The notes below the pieces were generated by a model. It saw only the letters and a list, made by a program, of their open reading frames with translations. It ran no database searches and was not told where the DNA came from. Made by a program: the position numbers and the translations under genes. Shown here one piece after another: positions 26,994 to 35,177 of a stretch of 64,000 nt of DNA (position 1 is its first letter; the number at the start of each line of letters is the position of its first letter). Source of the stretch: Pararheinheimera marina (GTDB taxonomy: Bacteria > Pseudomonadota > Gammaproteobacteria > Enterobacterales > Alteromonadaceae); the NCBI RefSeq assembly GCF_042654345.1, contig NZ_JBHSGB010000015.1, positions 37,058-101,057 of the forward strand, given 5' to 3'.

Positions 26994-27759
26994 AGATTAT
27001 GCTTCATTTCCGGACCAGCGGCAAGCGCTGATCCAACAACGGATCCAACAACAAGGGCGGGTGGTCTGCGTGCAACTGGCGCAGGAGCTACAGGTTTCCG
27101 AACATACCATCCGGCGGGATTTGCAGGAACTGGCCAGCCGCGGCATCTGCAAAAAGGTGTATGGCGGTGCTGTCAGTCTGGCCTTAGCCACAGGTTATTT
27201 TGCTGATCGGGTGGAGCAGCAAAAGGAGCAGAAACAAAAGCTGGGCGCCGCTTGTGCTGCTCTATTGCGCGACGATGCCTGCGTGTTTATTGACGTGGGT
27301 AGTACCAATCTGGCAGTGGCCAAAGCCATCAGTAAAGATAAACCCCTGACGCTGGTGACGCATGCGCCTGCTATTGCGCTGGAGTTGATGAAGTTGCCAC
27401 TGGCCAAAGTGATACTGCTGGGTGGTACGTTAAATACCGCGATAGGGGCTGCTTTTGGTATTGGTACCTTGCGTCAGTTGCAGAGCATGTACTTTGATCA
27501 GTGCCTGCTGGGGGCCTGTTCATTGGACGTGCAAGCTGGGCTTTGCACCAACACGCTCGATGATGCTGAATTTAAGCAGGCCATAGTGCAGCAAAGCAGT
27601 GAAGTGCTGGTGGCGCTGACCAGTGACAAAGTGGGCACCATGGCCCGCCATCAGGTGATTGCGGCAGACGCCATTCACCAGTTGGTGCTGGAAGGCGAGG
27701 TGCCAGACAGCAAACTGCAGGCACTGCTGGATAAAAATATTCAGCTCTATCGGGTGTAG
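26989..27759 (+). CDS. DeoR-family transcription regulator
   Basis: 256-aa repressor-type protein. It has an N-terminal helix-turn-helix (VCVQLAQELQVSEHTIRRDLQEL) with the family's KVYGGA wing, then a sugar-phosphate-binding DeoRC domain with CVFIDVGSTN and VILLGGTLN. ATG 26989 is chosen; an in-frame TTG at 26977 gives four more residues. The divergent phosphatase-MFS genes are the probable targets, with autoregulation suggested by operators over its own start. Confidence 0.9.
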   Translation: MIDYASFPDQRQALIQQRIQQQGRVVCVQLAQELQVSEHTIRRDLQELASRGICKKVYGGAVSLALATGYFADRVEQQKEQKQKLGAACAALLRDDACVFIDVGSTNLAVAKAISKDKPLTLVTHAPAIALELMKLPLAKVILLGGTLNTAIGAAFGIGTLRQLQSMYFDQCLLGACSLDVQAGLCTNTLDDAEFKQAIVQQSSEVLVALTSDKVGTMARHQVIAADAIHQLVLEGEVPDSKLQALLDKNIQLYRV

Positions 27760-27775
27760 CGGCTGTGCTGGCGTG

Positions 27776-28813
27776 TCAGCGCAGCAACTCCAGCTGGTAA
27801 TTGCCTTGCTTTAAATCCTCTGCCAGCTGGTGCGATTTTTCCAGCACTTCAGCCCAATAACTTAACCGCTGTGTGTCAGTCAGCTTGCTGAAATCTTTGC
27901 GGTCCGGAATTTTTTGCAGTGACAGCGATTGGACCCAACTGGTGCTGGGGCTGAGCAGCACGGTTTTGCTTAATAGCGGGCCGCGGCTGCGGCGCCATTT
28001 CAGGCTTTTATCAAACCAGCCTGGCACCAGGTAAGGGTAAAAATGCGGGTACAGGATCAGGCCGTCGGTGTCCAGTGGCAGGCTGATATGGTAATCCAGA
28101 ATGCCGCCATCCAGATAAGCACCTTGTGGCAACCCGGCCGGGTCCAACACCGGATGCATCACCAACGGAATGGATCCAGACGCCATCAGGGCCGGTCGTA
28201 GTGTTTGCCGGGTCAGTGTCTGCAATTCGTGCGGCACCTGGGCAAATAACGACGGCTGATCTGGCGTGCTGAATACCACACGCTGATAAAACCTGTGCAG
28301 CAATTTCGGGCTCAACAGATTGGCGCCCGCAGCCAGCAGCAGCTGTTTCAGTTGCTGTCTGGGCTCGGGTCTGTGTGGTTGCTGCTGACGCGCTACAATC
28401 AGGTTCAGCTTGACCAGCGGGTTGTGCAGCACTTGGTCCACTTCGGCGTCAGTCGGGTAAATGGCGTCCATCACGGTGGCAGAGATGGACGTGATCAGGT
28501 CAATGCCGGCGTCTTTTGGGTAACACAAGGTGCTATACGCTTTGGCGAAGCGGTCTATCGCGCCGACCGGGTCCTGTTGGCTTAAGCAGCCAAAGCGCCA
28601 GGCTCCGGCTGAACTGCCAAGCAGCTGCAGAGGTTGTGTGCGGCCCTGAAAAAACTCGCCGGCTAAGTAACGGTCCAGCCCATACAACACAAACCATTTT
28701 GGGCCGCCACTGGCCCCCAGCATCAGCGAAATATCGTCGGGTTGAAGACCATGCTGGCTGATGCGGGTGAAGGCCTGTTGTCCAGCCTGCACCCGTAATG
28801 AAGAAGGTCGCAC
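27776..28813 (-). CDS. Patatin-like phospholipase
   Basis: 345-aa acyl hydrolase. The oxyanion loop GASGGPKW, nucleophile elbow LGSSAGAW and catalytic aspartate in YLDGGILDYH define the Ser-Asp dyad of patatins. There is no signal peptide, so it acts in the cytosol or is exported by another route. It ends 16 bp from the convergent deoR gene and is followed upstream by dgt on the same strand. Confidence 0.88.
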   Translation of the reverse strand: MRPSSLRVQAGQQAFTRISQHGLQPDDISLMLGASGGPKWFVLYGLDRYLAGEFFQGRTQPLQLLGSSAGAWRFGCLSQQDPVGAIDRFAKAYSTLCYPKDAGIDLITSISATVMDAIYPTDAEVDQVLHNPLVKLNLIVARQQQPHRPEPRQQLKQLLLAAGANLLSPKLLHRFYQRVVFSTPDQPSLFAQVPHELQTLTRQTLRPALMASGSIPLVMHPVLDPAGLPQGAYLDGGILDYHISLPLDTDGLILYPHFYPYLVPGWFDKSLKWRRSRGPLLSKTVLLSPSTSWVQSLSLQKIPDRKDFSKLTDTQRLSYWAEVLEKSHQLAEDLKQGNYQLELLR

Positions 28814-28852
28814 TTGAGATCCTTAAGTTGTTTTTTGCCTAGCCTTATGGCC

Positions 28853-30127
28853 TTAACTGCTAAATAGCTGTTGGTGCATGCGCAGCGCGTACTCGTCGGT
28901 CATGCCGGACACATAATCACAAATCACCCGGGCTTTGGCCTGTGCGTTGTCGGCTTGTTGCCAGCGTTTTTTGGTGTTGGCTGGTAAGAGCCGCTCGCTT
29001 TCACTGGCAAAGGCGTCGAATAAATCCCGCACTATACGTTGGCCTTTGTATTCGGCCCGCTGCACTTCGGGGGCGCAGATCACGGCGTCATAAACAAAAC
29101 TTTTTAGCAAATTAAGCAGTTGCTGCTGTGCTTGCGGCAGGCGCGCGTTGTAGCGGATCAGCGGTTCGCTGGCTTTAGGCAAGCTGATGTAAAGCTCGAC
29201 ACTGGTGATCAGCTGATTCACTAAAGCGCCAATCGCATCTTTGCGGATATGATGTTCTGGCATAAATAATTTTTCACCAATCGCCACCAGTCCACTGGCC
29301 ATTTGCTCAGTGAGCTGGCCGAGTTGAGGTTCAACCAATTGCTGCCAGTGCTGACGGGTGACAGTGCCTGTAACCACTGCATCTTCTAAATCATGCACGC
29401 CATAAGCGATATCATCGGCCAGTTCCATCACGGACGCATCCAGTGATTTGTGTACAGACTTTACATAGGGCGCTTTGCTCAGGCTTTCGGTGTGCTGAAA
29501 CAGGGCTTTGTCGGCTGCGGACAAAGGCGCCAGGATCCAGTCGAGTAAATCGGCGTCATCCTGATAAATGGCTTTGACCGGTTTGACTGCCAGCGCGTTA
29601 TCGTTTTGCAGTGGCGGCTGCACAATAGGGTATTTCAGCAAGCCCAATAAGGTGCGGCGGCTTAAATTCATGCCACCGCTGGCGGTATAGGGTTCCAGTT
29701 TGCCGACGATGCGCAGTGTCTGGCCATTGCCTTCAAAACCACCGAAGGGCAGCATGCAGGCATTCAATGCTTTTTCGCCGCCATGGCCGTAGGGAGGGTG
29801 ACCTAAATCGTGTGCCAGACAGAGCGCTTCCATCAGGCTGTCGTCACTGATCAGGCTGCGAAGCTCCGCTTCCTCTTGCTGCACTCTGAGCTGAGCCACC
29901 AGTGCTGTGCCTATTTGGGCCGCTTCAAGGCTATGAGTTAAGCGGGTGCGATAGAAGTCGTTCTGACCCACACTCATGATTTGCGTTTTGGCCTGCAGGC
30001 GACGAAAGGCGGCCGAATGCAAAATTCGGGCTCTGTCCCGTTGCCATGGCGTGCGGTGATCATTGGGCCTTTGACTGCCTTCTGCCAACCTGCGCTCTGC
30101 CCACTGCTCTGATACCAGAGTCGACAT
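28853..30127 (-). CDS. dgt: dGTPase-family HD-domain triphosphohydrolase
   Basis: 424-aa dNTP triphosphohydrolase that removes triphosphate from dGTP. HD-domain metal ligands are in RLTHSLEAAQIG, LAHDLGHPPYGHGGE and ELADDIAYGVHDLED; the N-terminal RTPWQRDRARILHSAAFRRLQAKTQ is the family's nucleotide-binding block. It is about 80 residues shorter than E. coli Dgt and looks more like the shorter subfamily in which antiphage dGTPases such as that of Shewanella have been described. Defence activity is not shown by sequence. Confidence 0.9.
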   Translation of the reverse strand: MSTLVSEQWAERRLAEGSQRPNDHRTPWQRDRARILHSAAFRRLQAKTQIMSVGQNDFYRTRLTHSLEAAQIGTALVAQLRVQQEEAELRSLISDDSLMEALCLAHDLGHPPYGHGGEKALNACMLPFGGFEGNGQTLRIVGKLEPYTASGGMNLSRRTLLGLLKYPIVQPPLQNDNALAVKPVKAIYQDDADLLDWILAPLSAADKALFQHTESLSKAPYVKSVHKSLDASVMELADDIAYGVHDLEDAVVTGTVTRQHWQQLVEPQLGQLTEQMASGLVAIGEKLFMPEHHIRKDAIGALVNQLITSVELYISLPKASEPLIRYNARLPQAQQQLLNLLKSFVYDAVICAPEVQRAEYKGQRIVRDLFDAFASESERLLPANTKKRWQQADNAQAKARVICDYVSGMTDEYALRMHQQLFSS

Positions 30128-30203
30128 ACTCTTCCCCTGAAGCGTTTTTTCTTATGCTAAGGCAAAAGCGCTGTGGCTGGAATGAAATATTTGCGGAAAA
30201 ATA

Positions 30204-30219
30204 CTGGACAAATAACCAG
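30204..30219. promoter_or_regulatory. LexA (SOS) box 1 upstream of yebG
   Basis: CTG-N10-CAG match (CTGGACAAATAACCAG), 44 bp before the yebG ATG. It is less perfect than box 2. Confidence 0.75.
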
Positions 30220-30225
30220 TGTTAA

Positions 30226-30241
30226 CTGTATAAAATTACAG
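30226..30241. promoter_or_regulatory. LexA (SOS) box 2 upstream of yebG
   Basis: CTGTATAAAATTACAG is almost the gammaproteobacterial consensus CTGTATATATATACAG. Box centres are 22 bp apart, about two turns, so two LexA dimers could bind the same face. Confidence 0.9.
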
Positions 30242-30263
30242 TCAATTAACCAGGGGGTGTGCG

Positions 30264-30596
30264 ATGCCAGTCATTACGAAATACATTGTTGAACGAAACG
30301 GAGTAGAAAAGATGACCTTTAGCAGCAAAACAGAGGCCGATGCATATGACCGTATGCTGGACCTGGCTGATGAGCTGTTTGTCGTGTTGGGTCAAAGCCA
30401 GTTGTTTAACGATGAACGTCAACAAGATGATTTGGCGCTTTATCTGGCAAAAAACAAAGATGGCTTATTAGCCTGCCTGAATCAGAAAACCAAAGCGGCC
30501 AAAGAAAAACCAGCCAGCAAAGCAGCGGATGCCGATAAAGCGAAAGACAAACTGGCGGTAGTGGCGGCGGATGCCGACGAAGCGCAGGCCGCCTGA
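30264..30596 (+). CDS. yebG: YebG-family DNA-damage-inducible protein
   Basis: 110-aa SOS protein whose N-terminal 75 residues (KYIVERNGVEKMTFSSKTEADAYDRMLDLADEL) match E. coli YebG closely. The C-terminus is a low-complexity Lys/Ala/Asp tail that differs between species. The start follows CAGGGGGTG. Two LexA boxes lie directly upstream, in keeping with the known SOS control of yebG. Molecular role unresolved. Confidence 0.93.
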   Translation: MPVITKYIVERNGVEKMTFSSKTEADAYDRMLDLADELFVVLGQSQLFNDERQQDDLALYLAKNKDGLLACLNQKTKAAKEKPASKAADADKAKDKLAVVAADADEAQAA

Positions 30597-30945
30597 ACCA
30601 GGTAGCAGCTGAGCATGTACTGCCTGCTGCTTTGAGTTATCTCAGCTAATTAAAGTGGTTATTTAATGCGCTGCATAAAAAAGAGCTAAAACCGCTGATA
30701 ATCTCGTTTTTATGCAGGGCTTGTGCATAAGTTACTCATTCTAGCTAGTTTAGTTGCTGGTTTTTAGCTGGCGGATTTTATGAATGGTGCTTTTACCTGA
30801 ACGGTGGCTGATTTTTTCTCTTGGCATTTCATTAAATAAACTAATGCGAAGTTGCAATTTAATTCGTTGGTCAGCTGGCTGAATTTTCAGCACAATAGCC
30901 ACGTTTCCGGATGAAACTCCTTACTCAGACTAAACGAGGTTGGCT
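30597..30945. promoter_or_regulatory. 349-bp intergenic region with a long inverted repeat
   Basis: Holds a perfect 11-bp inverted repeat CTGCATAAAAA / TTTTTATGCAG (30671-30681 and 30707-30717) around a 25-nt centre with further GAG/CTC pairing. It could terminate yebG or bind a protein. The rest is AT-rich and must contain the promoter of the 50-aa gene at 30946. Confidence 0.5.
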
Positions 30946-31098
30946 ATGAACACTTTGAATACCACAGTTGAAACAAGCAATGCTACTCACGCTTCAGAGC
31001 GTCGCGTTACTGCTCTGCTGCTGGTTCGTCGTCTCAATGCTTTGCTGGCTAAAATGGGCCAGGCTCTGAACCTGAGTGGTGCGGTTTATCTGAAATAA
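30946..31098 (+). CDS. 50-aa small protein of unknown function
   Basis: Short gene encoding a 50-residue basic protein: a Thr/Ser-rich N-terminal 18 residues (MNTLNTTVETSNATHASE), then a predicted amphipathic helix RRVTALLLVRRLNALLAKMG and a short tail. ATG follows AACGAGG with good spacing, codon use is host-like, and two hairpins, the second a textbook terminator, come after its stop. I do not recognise it; DUF1127-like small Arg-rich proteins are only loosely similar. Confidence 0.65.
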   Translation: MNTLNTTVETSNATHASERRVTALLLVRRLNALLAKMGQALNLSGAVYLK

Positions 31099-31106
31099 TC
31101 CCCTTT

Positions 31107-31173
31107 TGCGCGCAAGCGCAACTTGTTGCTGAAAACCTGTTTTTTGCCGGGCTCTGATGCCCGGCTTTTTTTT
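31107..31173 (+). terminator. Strong terminator after the small gene
   Basis: A small TGCGC-GCAA-GCGCA hairpin (31107-31120) is followed by GCCGGGC-TCTGAT-GCCCGGC (31146-31165) and an uninterrupted T-run of eight or more. It points toward the convergent lysR gene. Confidence 0.9.
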
Positions 31174-31183
31174 ATTCAATTTT

Positions 31184-32080
31184 TCAGGCCTGGTTGCCCA
31201 GGTGCTGGCGTAAAAACTCGACAAAAAGCCGTACTTTCGCTGGCCTGTGGTCACCAGGCGGATACACCAGATAAATGCCGCCACTTTGCAGTTGCCAGTC
31301 GCCTAACAGTCGCACCAGCTTGCCTTGTTCCACCAAAGGCATGGCGCTGTAATGGGTCAGCACACCCAAGCCAACTCCCTGCAGGACCAGCGCACTGACG
31401 GCTGCTGAGCTGCTGACGCTAAAACGTGATTTCATCAGTTGTTGCAGCACTTGCGCACCTTTTTGGAAAGTCCAGAGCAAGGGGGATGGCAACAAACTGA
31501 AGCTGACAAAGGCATGGTCAGCTAAATCGCCCGGTTGTTTCGGTGGCGGCTGGCGCTGCAAATAGGCCGGGCTTGCCACCAGCCACTGTTCGAACTGGCC
31601 AATACGCTGGGCTTTTTGGCTGGAGTCTTTTAACCAACCCACCCGAACGGTTAAATCTATGCCTTCTTTGATTAAATCTTTTACCTGATCACTGCTTTTT
31701 AATTCGATATGCAGCGCCGGGTGTAAAGCGGAAAATTCGGCCAGCAGCGGGATCAGCACTTCACGGCAATAGTCCTCAGGGGCGCTGATGCAGAGGCTGC
31801 CAGCCAGCTGCTGCTCGCCTTGTTGTACTGACCATAATTGTTGCTGCAAATTGCTGATCAGCGGCGCCGTTTGCTGGTACAGCTGCTCACCTGCAGCCGT
31901 CAGGCTGACTTGCCTGGTGGTGCGACGAAACAATTGCACACCGAGTTGCTGCTCCAGTGCCTTAATTTTCAGGCTGACTTTGGTTTTAGTCAGACCCAGC
32001 TGCTCCGCGGTCGCTGTAAAGCTGCGGTTGCTGGCGAGTGCAAAAAATACCGGCAGGGCGTTGAGATCCAGCTGTTCCAT
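31184..32080 (-). CDS. LysR-family transcription regulator
   Basis: 298-aa regulator with N-terminal winged helix (FTATAEQLGLTKTKVSLKIKALEQQLGVQLFRRTTR) and a type 2 periplasmic-binding-like effector domain. It is divergent from the NAD(P)-binding reductase gene at 32189, with 108 bp between them. In this classic arrangement the LysR protein controls its neighbour. Confidence 0.93.
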   Translation of the reverse strand: MEQLDLNALPVFFALASNRSFTATAEQLGLTKTKVSLKIKALEQQLGVQLFRRTTRQVSLTAAGEQLYQQTAPLISNLQQQLWSVQQGEQQLAGSLCISAPEDYCREVLIPLLAEFSALHPALHIELKSSDQVKDLIKEGIDLTVRVGWLKDSSQKAQRIGQFEQWLVASPAYLQRQPPPKQPGDLADHAFVSFSLLPSPLLWTFQKGAQVLQQLMKSRFSVSSSAAVSALVLQGVGLGVLTHYSAMPLVEQGKLVRLLGDWQLQSGGIYLVYPPGDHRPAKVRLFVEFLRQHLGNQA

Positions 32081-32188
32081 GATGTAATTGTTTTAAATTT
32101 GATAACAGTGAATTATGTGTTTGGCTATTTTTTAAATCAATAAAAATCCGGACAATGACTGCAATTCAACCATCAGTGGAGAGTAACG

Positions 32189-32827
32189 ATGAAAATTGCA
32201 TTAATTGGCGCCTCAGGTTTTATTGGTTCAGCGATTCGTTCAGAAGCGCTGGCACGTGGCCATCAGGTGCTGGCGCTGGTCAGTAACCCTGCCAAATTGA
32301 CTGCCGAGCCAGGTCTGACGGTTCAGGCGGTTGATGTGTTTGATACCCAGGCGCTGACGGCGGCACTGGCTGGAGTTGACTTGGTGATCAGTGCCTTTAG
32401 CGGTCACAAAGATGCAGATGTGGCAGGCTACTACCGTCGTGGGTTCGACAGTATTCTTACCGCGCTAAAAGCTGCTGACGTTGCGCGTTTATTGGTGGTC
32501 GGCGGCGCCGCTTCGCTGCAATTGCCGGATGGCAGCACCCTGATCGACAGCCCGAATTTCCCGGCGGAATACCGTGGCAGTGCAGAAGGGGCTATTTACG
32601 CGTTGCAGCAGCTGAAGGCCGAAACAGCACTGAGCTGGAGTTTCCTGTCGCCTGCGGCTGAAATTTTCCCAGGCGAAAAAACCGGTCAGTTCCGTTTAGG
32701 CAAAGACCAGTTAGTGATGGACGCCGCAGGGCACAGCCGTATTTCCAACGGTGATTACGCGGTGGCCATGCTGGATGAGGCAGAGCAGAGCGCTCACCTG
32801 AACCAACGTTTCACTCTGGCGTATTAA
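32189..32827 (+). CDS. NAD(P)-binding SDR-type reductase
   Basis: 212-aa Rossmann-fold protein of the NmrA/YwnB-like atypical short-chain dehydrogenase group. GASGFIGSAI is the dinucleotide-binding loop and VVGGAASLQL a second conserved strand-loop. No YxxxK active site is seen, typical of this branch. It follows GGAGAGTAACG and is probably regulated by the divergent LysR gene. Confidence 0.88.
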   Translation: MKIALIGASGFIGSAIRSEALARGHQVLALVSNPAKLTAEPGLTVQAVDVFDTQALTAALAGVDLVISAFSGHKDADVAGYYRRGFDSILTALKAADVARLLVVGGAASLQLPDGSTLIDSPNFPAEYRGSAEGAIYALQQLKAETALSWSFLSPAAEIFPGEKTGQFRLGKDQLVMDAAGHSRISNGDYAVAMLDEAEQSAHLNQRFTLAY

Positions 32828-33159
32828 GTGGTCCCCCGCAGACCGCTTCATTGGTCGATGCGATTAGATCAGGCTCTGTGCTGCCATTGCAGTCAGAGCC
32901 TTTGTCTGTGTTGTCTTTGTGTTCTATGCCTGCACTTCCCTTTCGTTTGCATGCCCGTCTTTGCCAGTTGTAAGGGTTGATTTGCCAGTACAGCTGTCAA
33001 TGGCACCGGAGCGGCCAGACCTGTCCCTTTACTGGTTAGTGCTTAAATAGGGACTAGACAGCGCTGGTAGTACCAGTGTAGTGTTTGATGTGTGAGCAAC
33101 GGCCAGGCAGTGGATGCAAGTGCTGGCGGACTATCAAGAAAACAAGGAGAGTGTGACCA
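32828..33159. other. 332-bp intergenic region
   Basis: Contains a hairpin after the reductase (AGGCTCTG at 32871-32878 pairing with CAGAGCCT at 32894-32901, with an inner CTGC/GCAG) and no other recognisable element. Confidence 0.45.
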
Positions 33160-33996
33160 ATGTTAACGCAGATCCCTAAAGATCTACCCCTGTTTTTTGC
33201 GCTGTCAGCTGCGGCCGCCATACTCGTCTATGGTTTCACCGGAATGAATCTGGACATGCGCCCCAGCTCCACGTCGGCGCTTGGTATGATTTTCATTCCA
33301 CTGTGGTCATGTATAGCTGCTGTTATTGCTTATCTGCTGGGATACGTCATTCGTTTTGTCTGGCGGACTCAGTTTACGGAGCCTGCTGTTCAGCCTTGGC
33401 ATGGCAAAGTGCTTGCTGTCATGCTGGGGGGCATTATGCTTTGCAGTGCGTTAATGGCCTGGTATTCAGTGCAAACTTATGAAGAAGCCGCAAAGCCCAA
33501 CCTCGTGACCTATAACGGTGAGCTGGTGCCTCAGTATCAATCCAGTAAGCTTGCTTTGGTCAGAACCTCCACCCCGGTGTATGGACGTGATCAGCAAGCA
33601 GAACCCATCCAATGGGGCGAGAATCAGACGCTGTTGTCAGTCCACAATGCGGATGTTGAACTGCGCGACAGTGCCTCTAATCTGCAGGCAACCGTCTCTG
33701 TGCAAGAGTTAGACTATGTTACTCAGTACCAGGCGGCGCGAATTAAGCTGGCTGGTTTTGTCGAGCCGGGACTTGTCATGCTGATCGATGGCCGCGCAAC
33801 CGGGAAGCGTTCATTGCTTGTGGTACTCACTCCGGATTACAAGGTATTTATGCGCTTCATGGTTGAGCGCTACTGGCCATTGCAGTCCAGTGCGTTAGAA
33901 ATCCGCCTGGATCCGGTTGATGGGGAAGTGATCGCTGTTGGGGCGGCCGCGCAGGAGAAACTGCTGATAAGTTTAGGCTCAGCCGGCGCCCGCTGA
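33160..33996 (+). CDS. Membrane protein of unknown function
   Basis: 278-aa protein with three predicted membrane segments in the first 110 residues (LFFALSAAAAILVYGF; MIFIPLWSCIAAVIAYLLGYVI; VLAVMLGGIMLCSALMAW) and a soluble beta-rich C-terminal part, probably periplasmic. AAGGAG precedes the start. I do not recognise the family. Its stop codon lies inside the loop of a terminator hairpin. Confidence 0.75.
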   Translation: MLTQIPKDLPLFFALSAAAAILVYGFTGMNLDMRPSSTSALGMIFIPLWSCIAAVIAYLLGYVIRFVWRTQFTEPAVQPWHGKVLAVMLGGIMLCSALMAWYSVQTYEEAAKPNLVTYNGELVPQYQSSKLALVRTSTPVYGRDQQAEPIQWGENQTLLSVHNADVELRDSASNLQATVSVQELDYVTQYQAARIKLAGFVEPGLVMLIDGRATGKRSLLVVLTPDYKVFMRFMVERYWPLQSSALEIRLDPVDGEVIAVGAAAQEKLLISLGSAGAR

Positions 33997-34022
33997 ATTG
34001 CGGCGCCGGCTTTGGCTTTTTG
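33981..34022 (+). terminator. Terminator overlapping the 3' end of the membrane-protein gene
   Basis: Ten-base perfect arms AGCCGGCGCC / GGCGCCGGCT with the TGA stop in the loop, followed by TTGGCTTTTT. Confidence 0.8.
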
Positions 34023-34038
34023 TGCCAACAGGGCCATG

Positions 34039-35055
34039 TCAACCACCTGTTTTTTTCTTTTCTGTGCTGGTTTTGTTGCCCGTTTCTTCTTTCAGTTCTT
34101 CCAGTAAATCATCGACCGGCTGAGTGACGGGTTTGACTTGCTGTTTGGCTTTTTCTGCCGCTTGTTTTTTTGCCCACTCCTGCGCTTCTTTTTGCAAAGT
34201 AGCTTTGTCTTTCACCGGCTGTTGTTGTGCGGCTTTGACATTGGCAGCAGCGCGGGCTTTGGCCTCGTCCAGTTGCTTTTTCAGTGCTTTGGCTTGTTCC
34301 AGTTCTGCGGTGGTTTTGCCGGTAAATTGTTTGACCACATCATCGTCGGTAGGAACTGCTTCCTGTACCATTTGGTTAAAGCGCTGCTTAGGTGCAGCCA
34401 GTAGCTCTTCCTGGCCAGCTTCGACTTTTTGCTTAATTTCCTCAATCGGGTCTGGCACCTGGTCTTTAATTTGTTGTTCCAGCACATTTTCGACAGAGCC
34501 GCCGGATAATGCCGCTTCTGCCAAGGCGGCCTGATCGCCTTCCAGCCCTAAATAGCTGATGGCACCACCTATGGCTTTTTGTTTCAGCTTATCCGGACTG
34601 GTGTAGTCGACTAAATCCTTTGGCCAGCTGGGAACCACGGCACCGGCTGCGCTGTTAACCGCTTCGGCAAAAATCTCCGTTTTGCCGCCAGACACCAGCA
34701 GTATTGCCATTTGGTTGTGCTCCGAGTTCCAGACAAAACCGGCTTTTTCTGCCAGATGAGGTAAGGGGGAATGTTCGGAGGTGACGAAGTACAAAGGCCC
34801 TTGTACCTGTAGCGCTGTGGCGGTGTACAACAAGGTGGTTGCGGTACGGTAATTGTCTTCACCCATCAATGCGACCATGCGGTCTTTAATCAGTGGGTTG
34901 TCAAACAGCTTCACGTCCAGCGGGTTAAAACCCACCAAAGGTCGCAACAGTTCGCCCATCAGTTGCGCCTGGCTGGTCATTAATAAAGCCGGCGCAAAAC
35001 AACCGGTTAACAGAAGAGCGGCACAAAATACTTTCAGTTGACGCAGCCATTTCAT
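34039..35055 (-). CDS. Large lipoprotein of unknown function
   Basis: 338-aa predicted lipoprotein: signal ends in lipobox LLTGC at residue 19. The middle has an alpha/beta part (DRMVALMGEDNYRTATTLLY and QMAILLVSGG), and residues 210-338 are a charged Lys/Gln/Glu/Ala-rich coiled-coil-like tail. No known motif; convergent with the membrane protein at 33160 and unrelated to sbcB behind it. Confidence 0.72.
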   Translation of the reverse strand: MKWLRQLKVFCAALLLTGCFAPALLMTSQAQLMGELLRPLVGFNPLDVKLFDNPLIKDRMVALMGEDNYRTATTLLYTATALQVQGPLYFVTSEHSPLPHLAEKAGFVWNSEHNQMAILLVSGGKTEIFAEAVNSAAGAVVPSWPKDLVDYTSPDKLKQKAIGGAISYLGLEGDQAALAEAALSGGSVENVLEQQIKDQVPDPIEEIKQKVEAGQEELLAAPKQRFNQMVQEAVPTDDDVVKQFTGKTTAELEQAKALKKQLDEAKARAAANVKAAQQQPVKDKATLQKEAQEWAKKQAAEKAKQQVKPVTQPVDDLLEELKEETGNKTSTEKKKTGG

Positions 35056-35177
35056 CGCGAATTACCTGAGCTGTGGAATTGCTGCGCAGGCTAGCAGAAC
35101 AGCATGAAACTGGATAGTGGCTGAGCCCGGAATTTGTGTGTTTATTAACCTGGCTCACAGGGAGGGAAGACTTCGTC

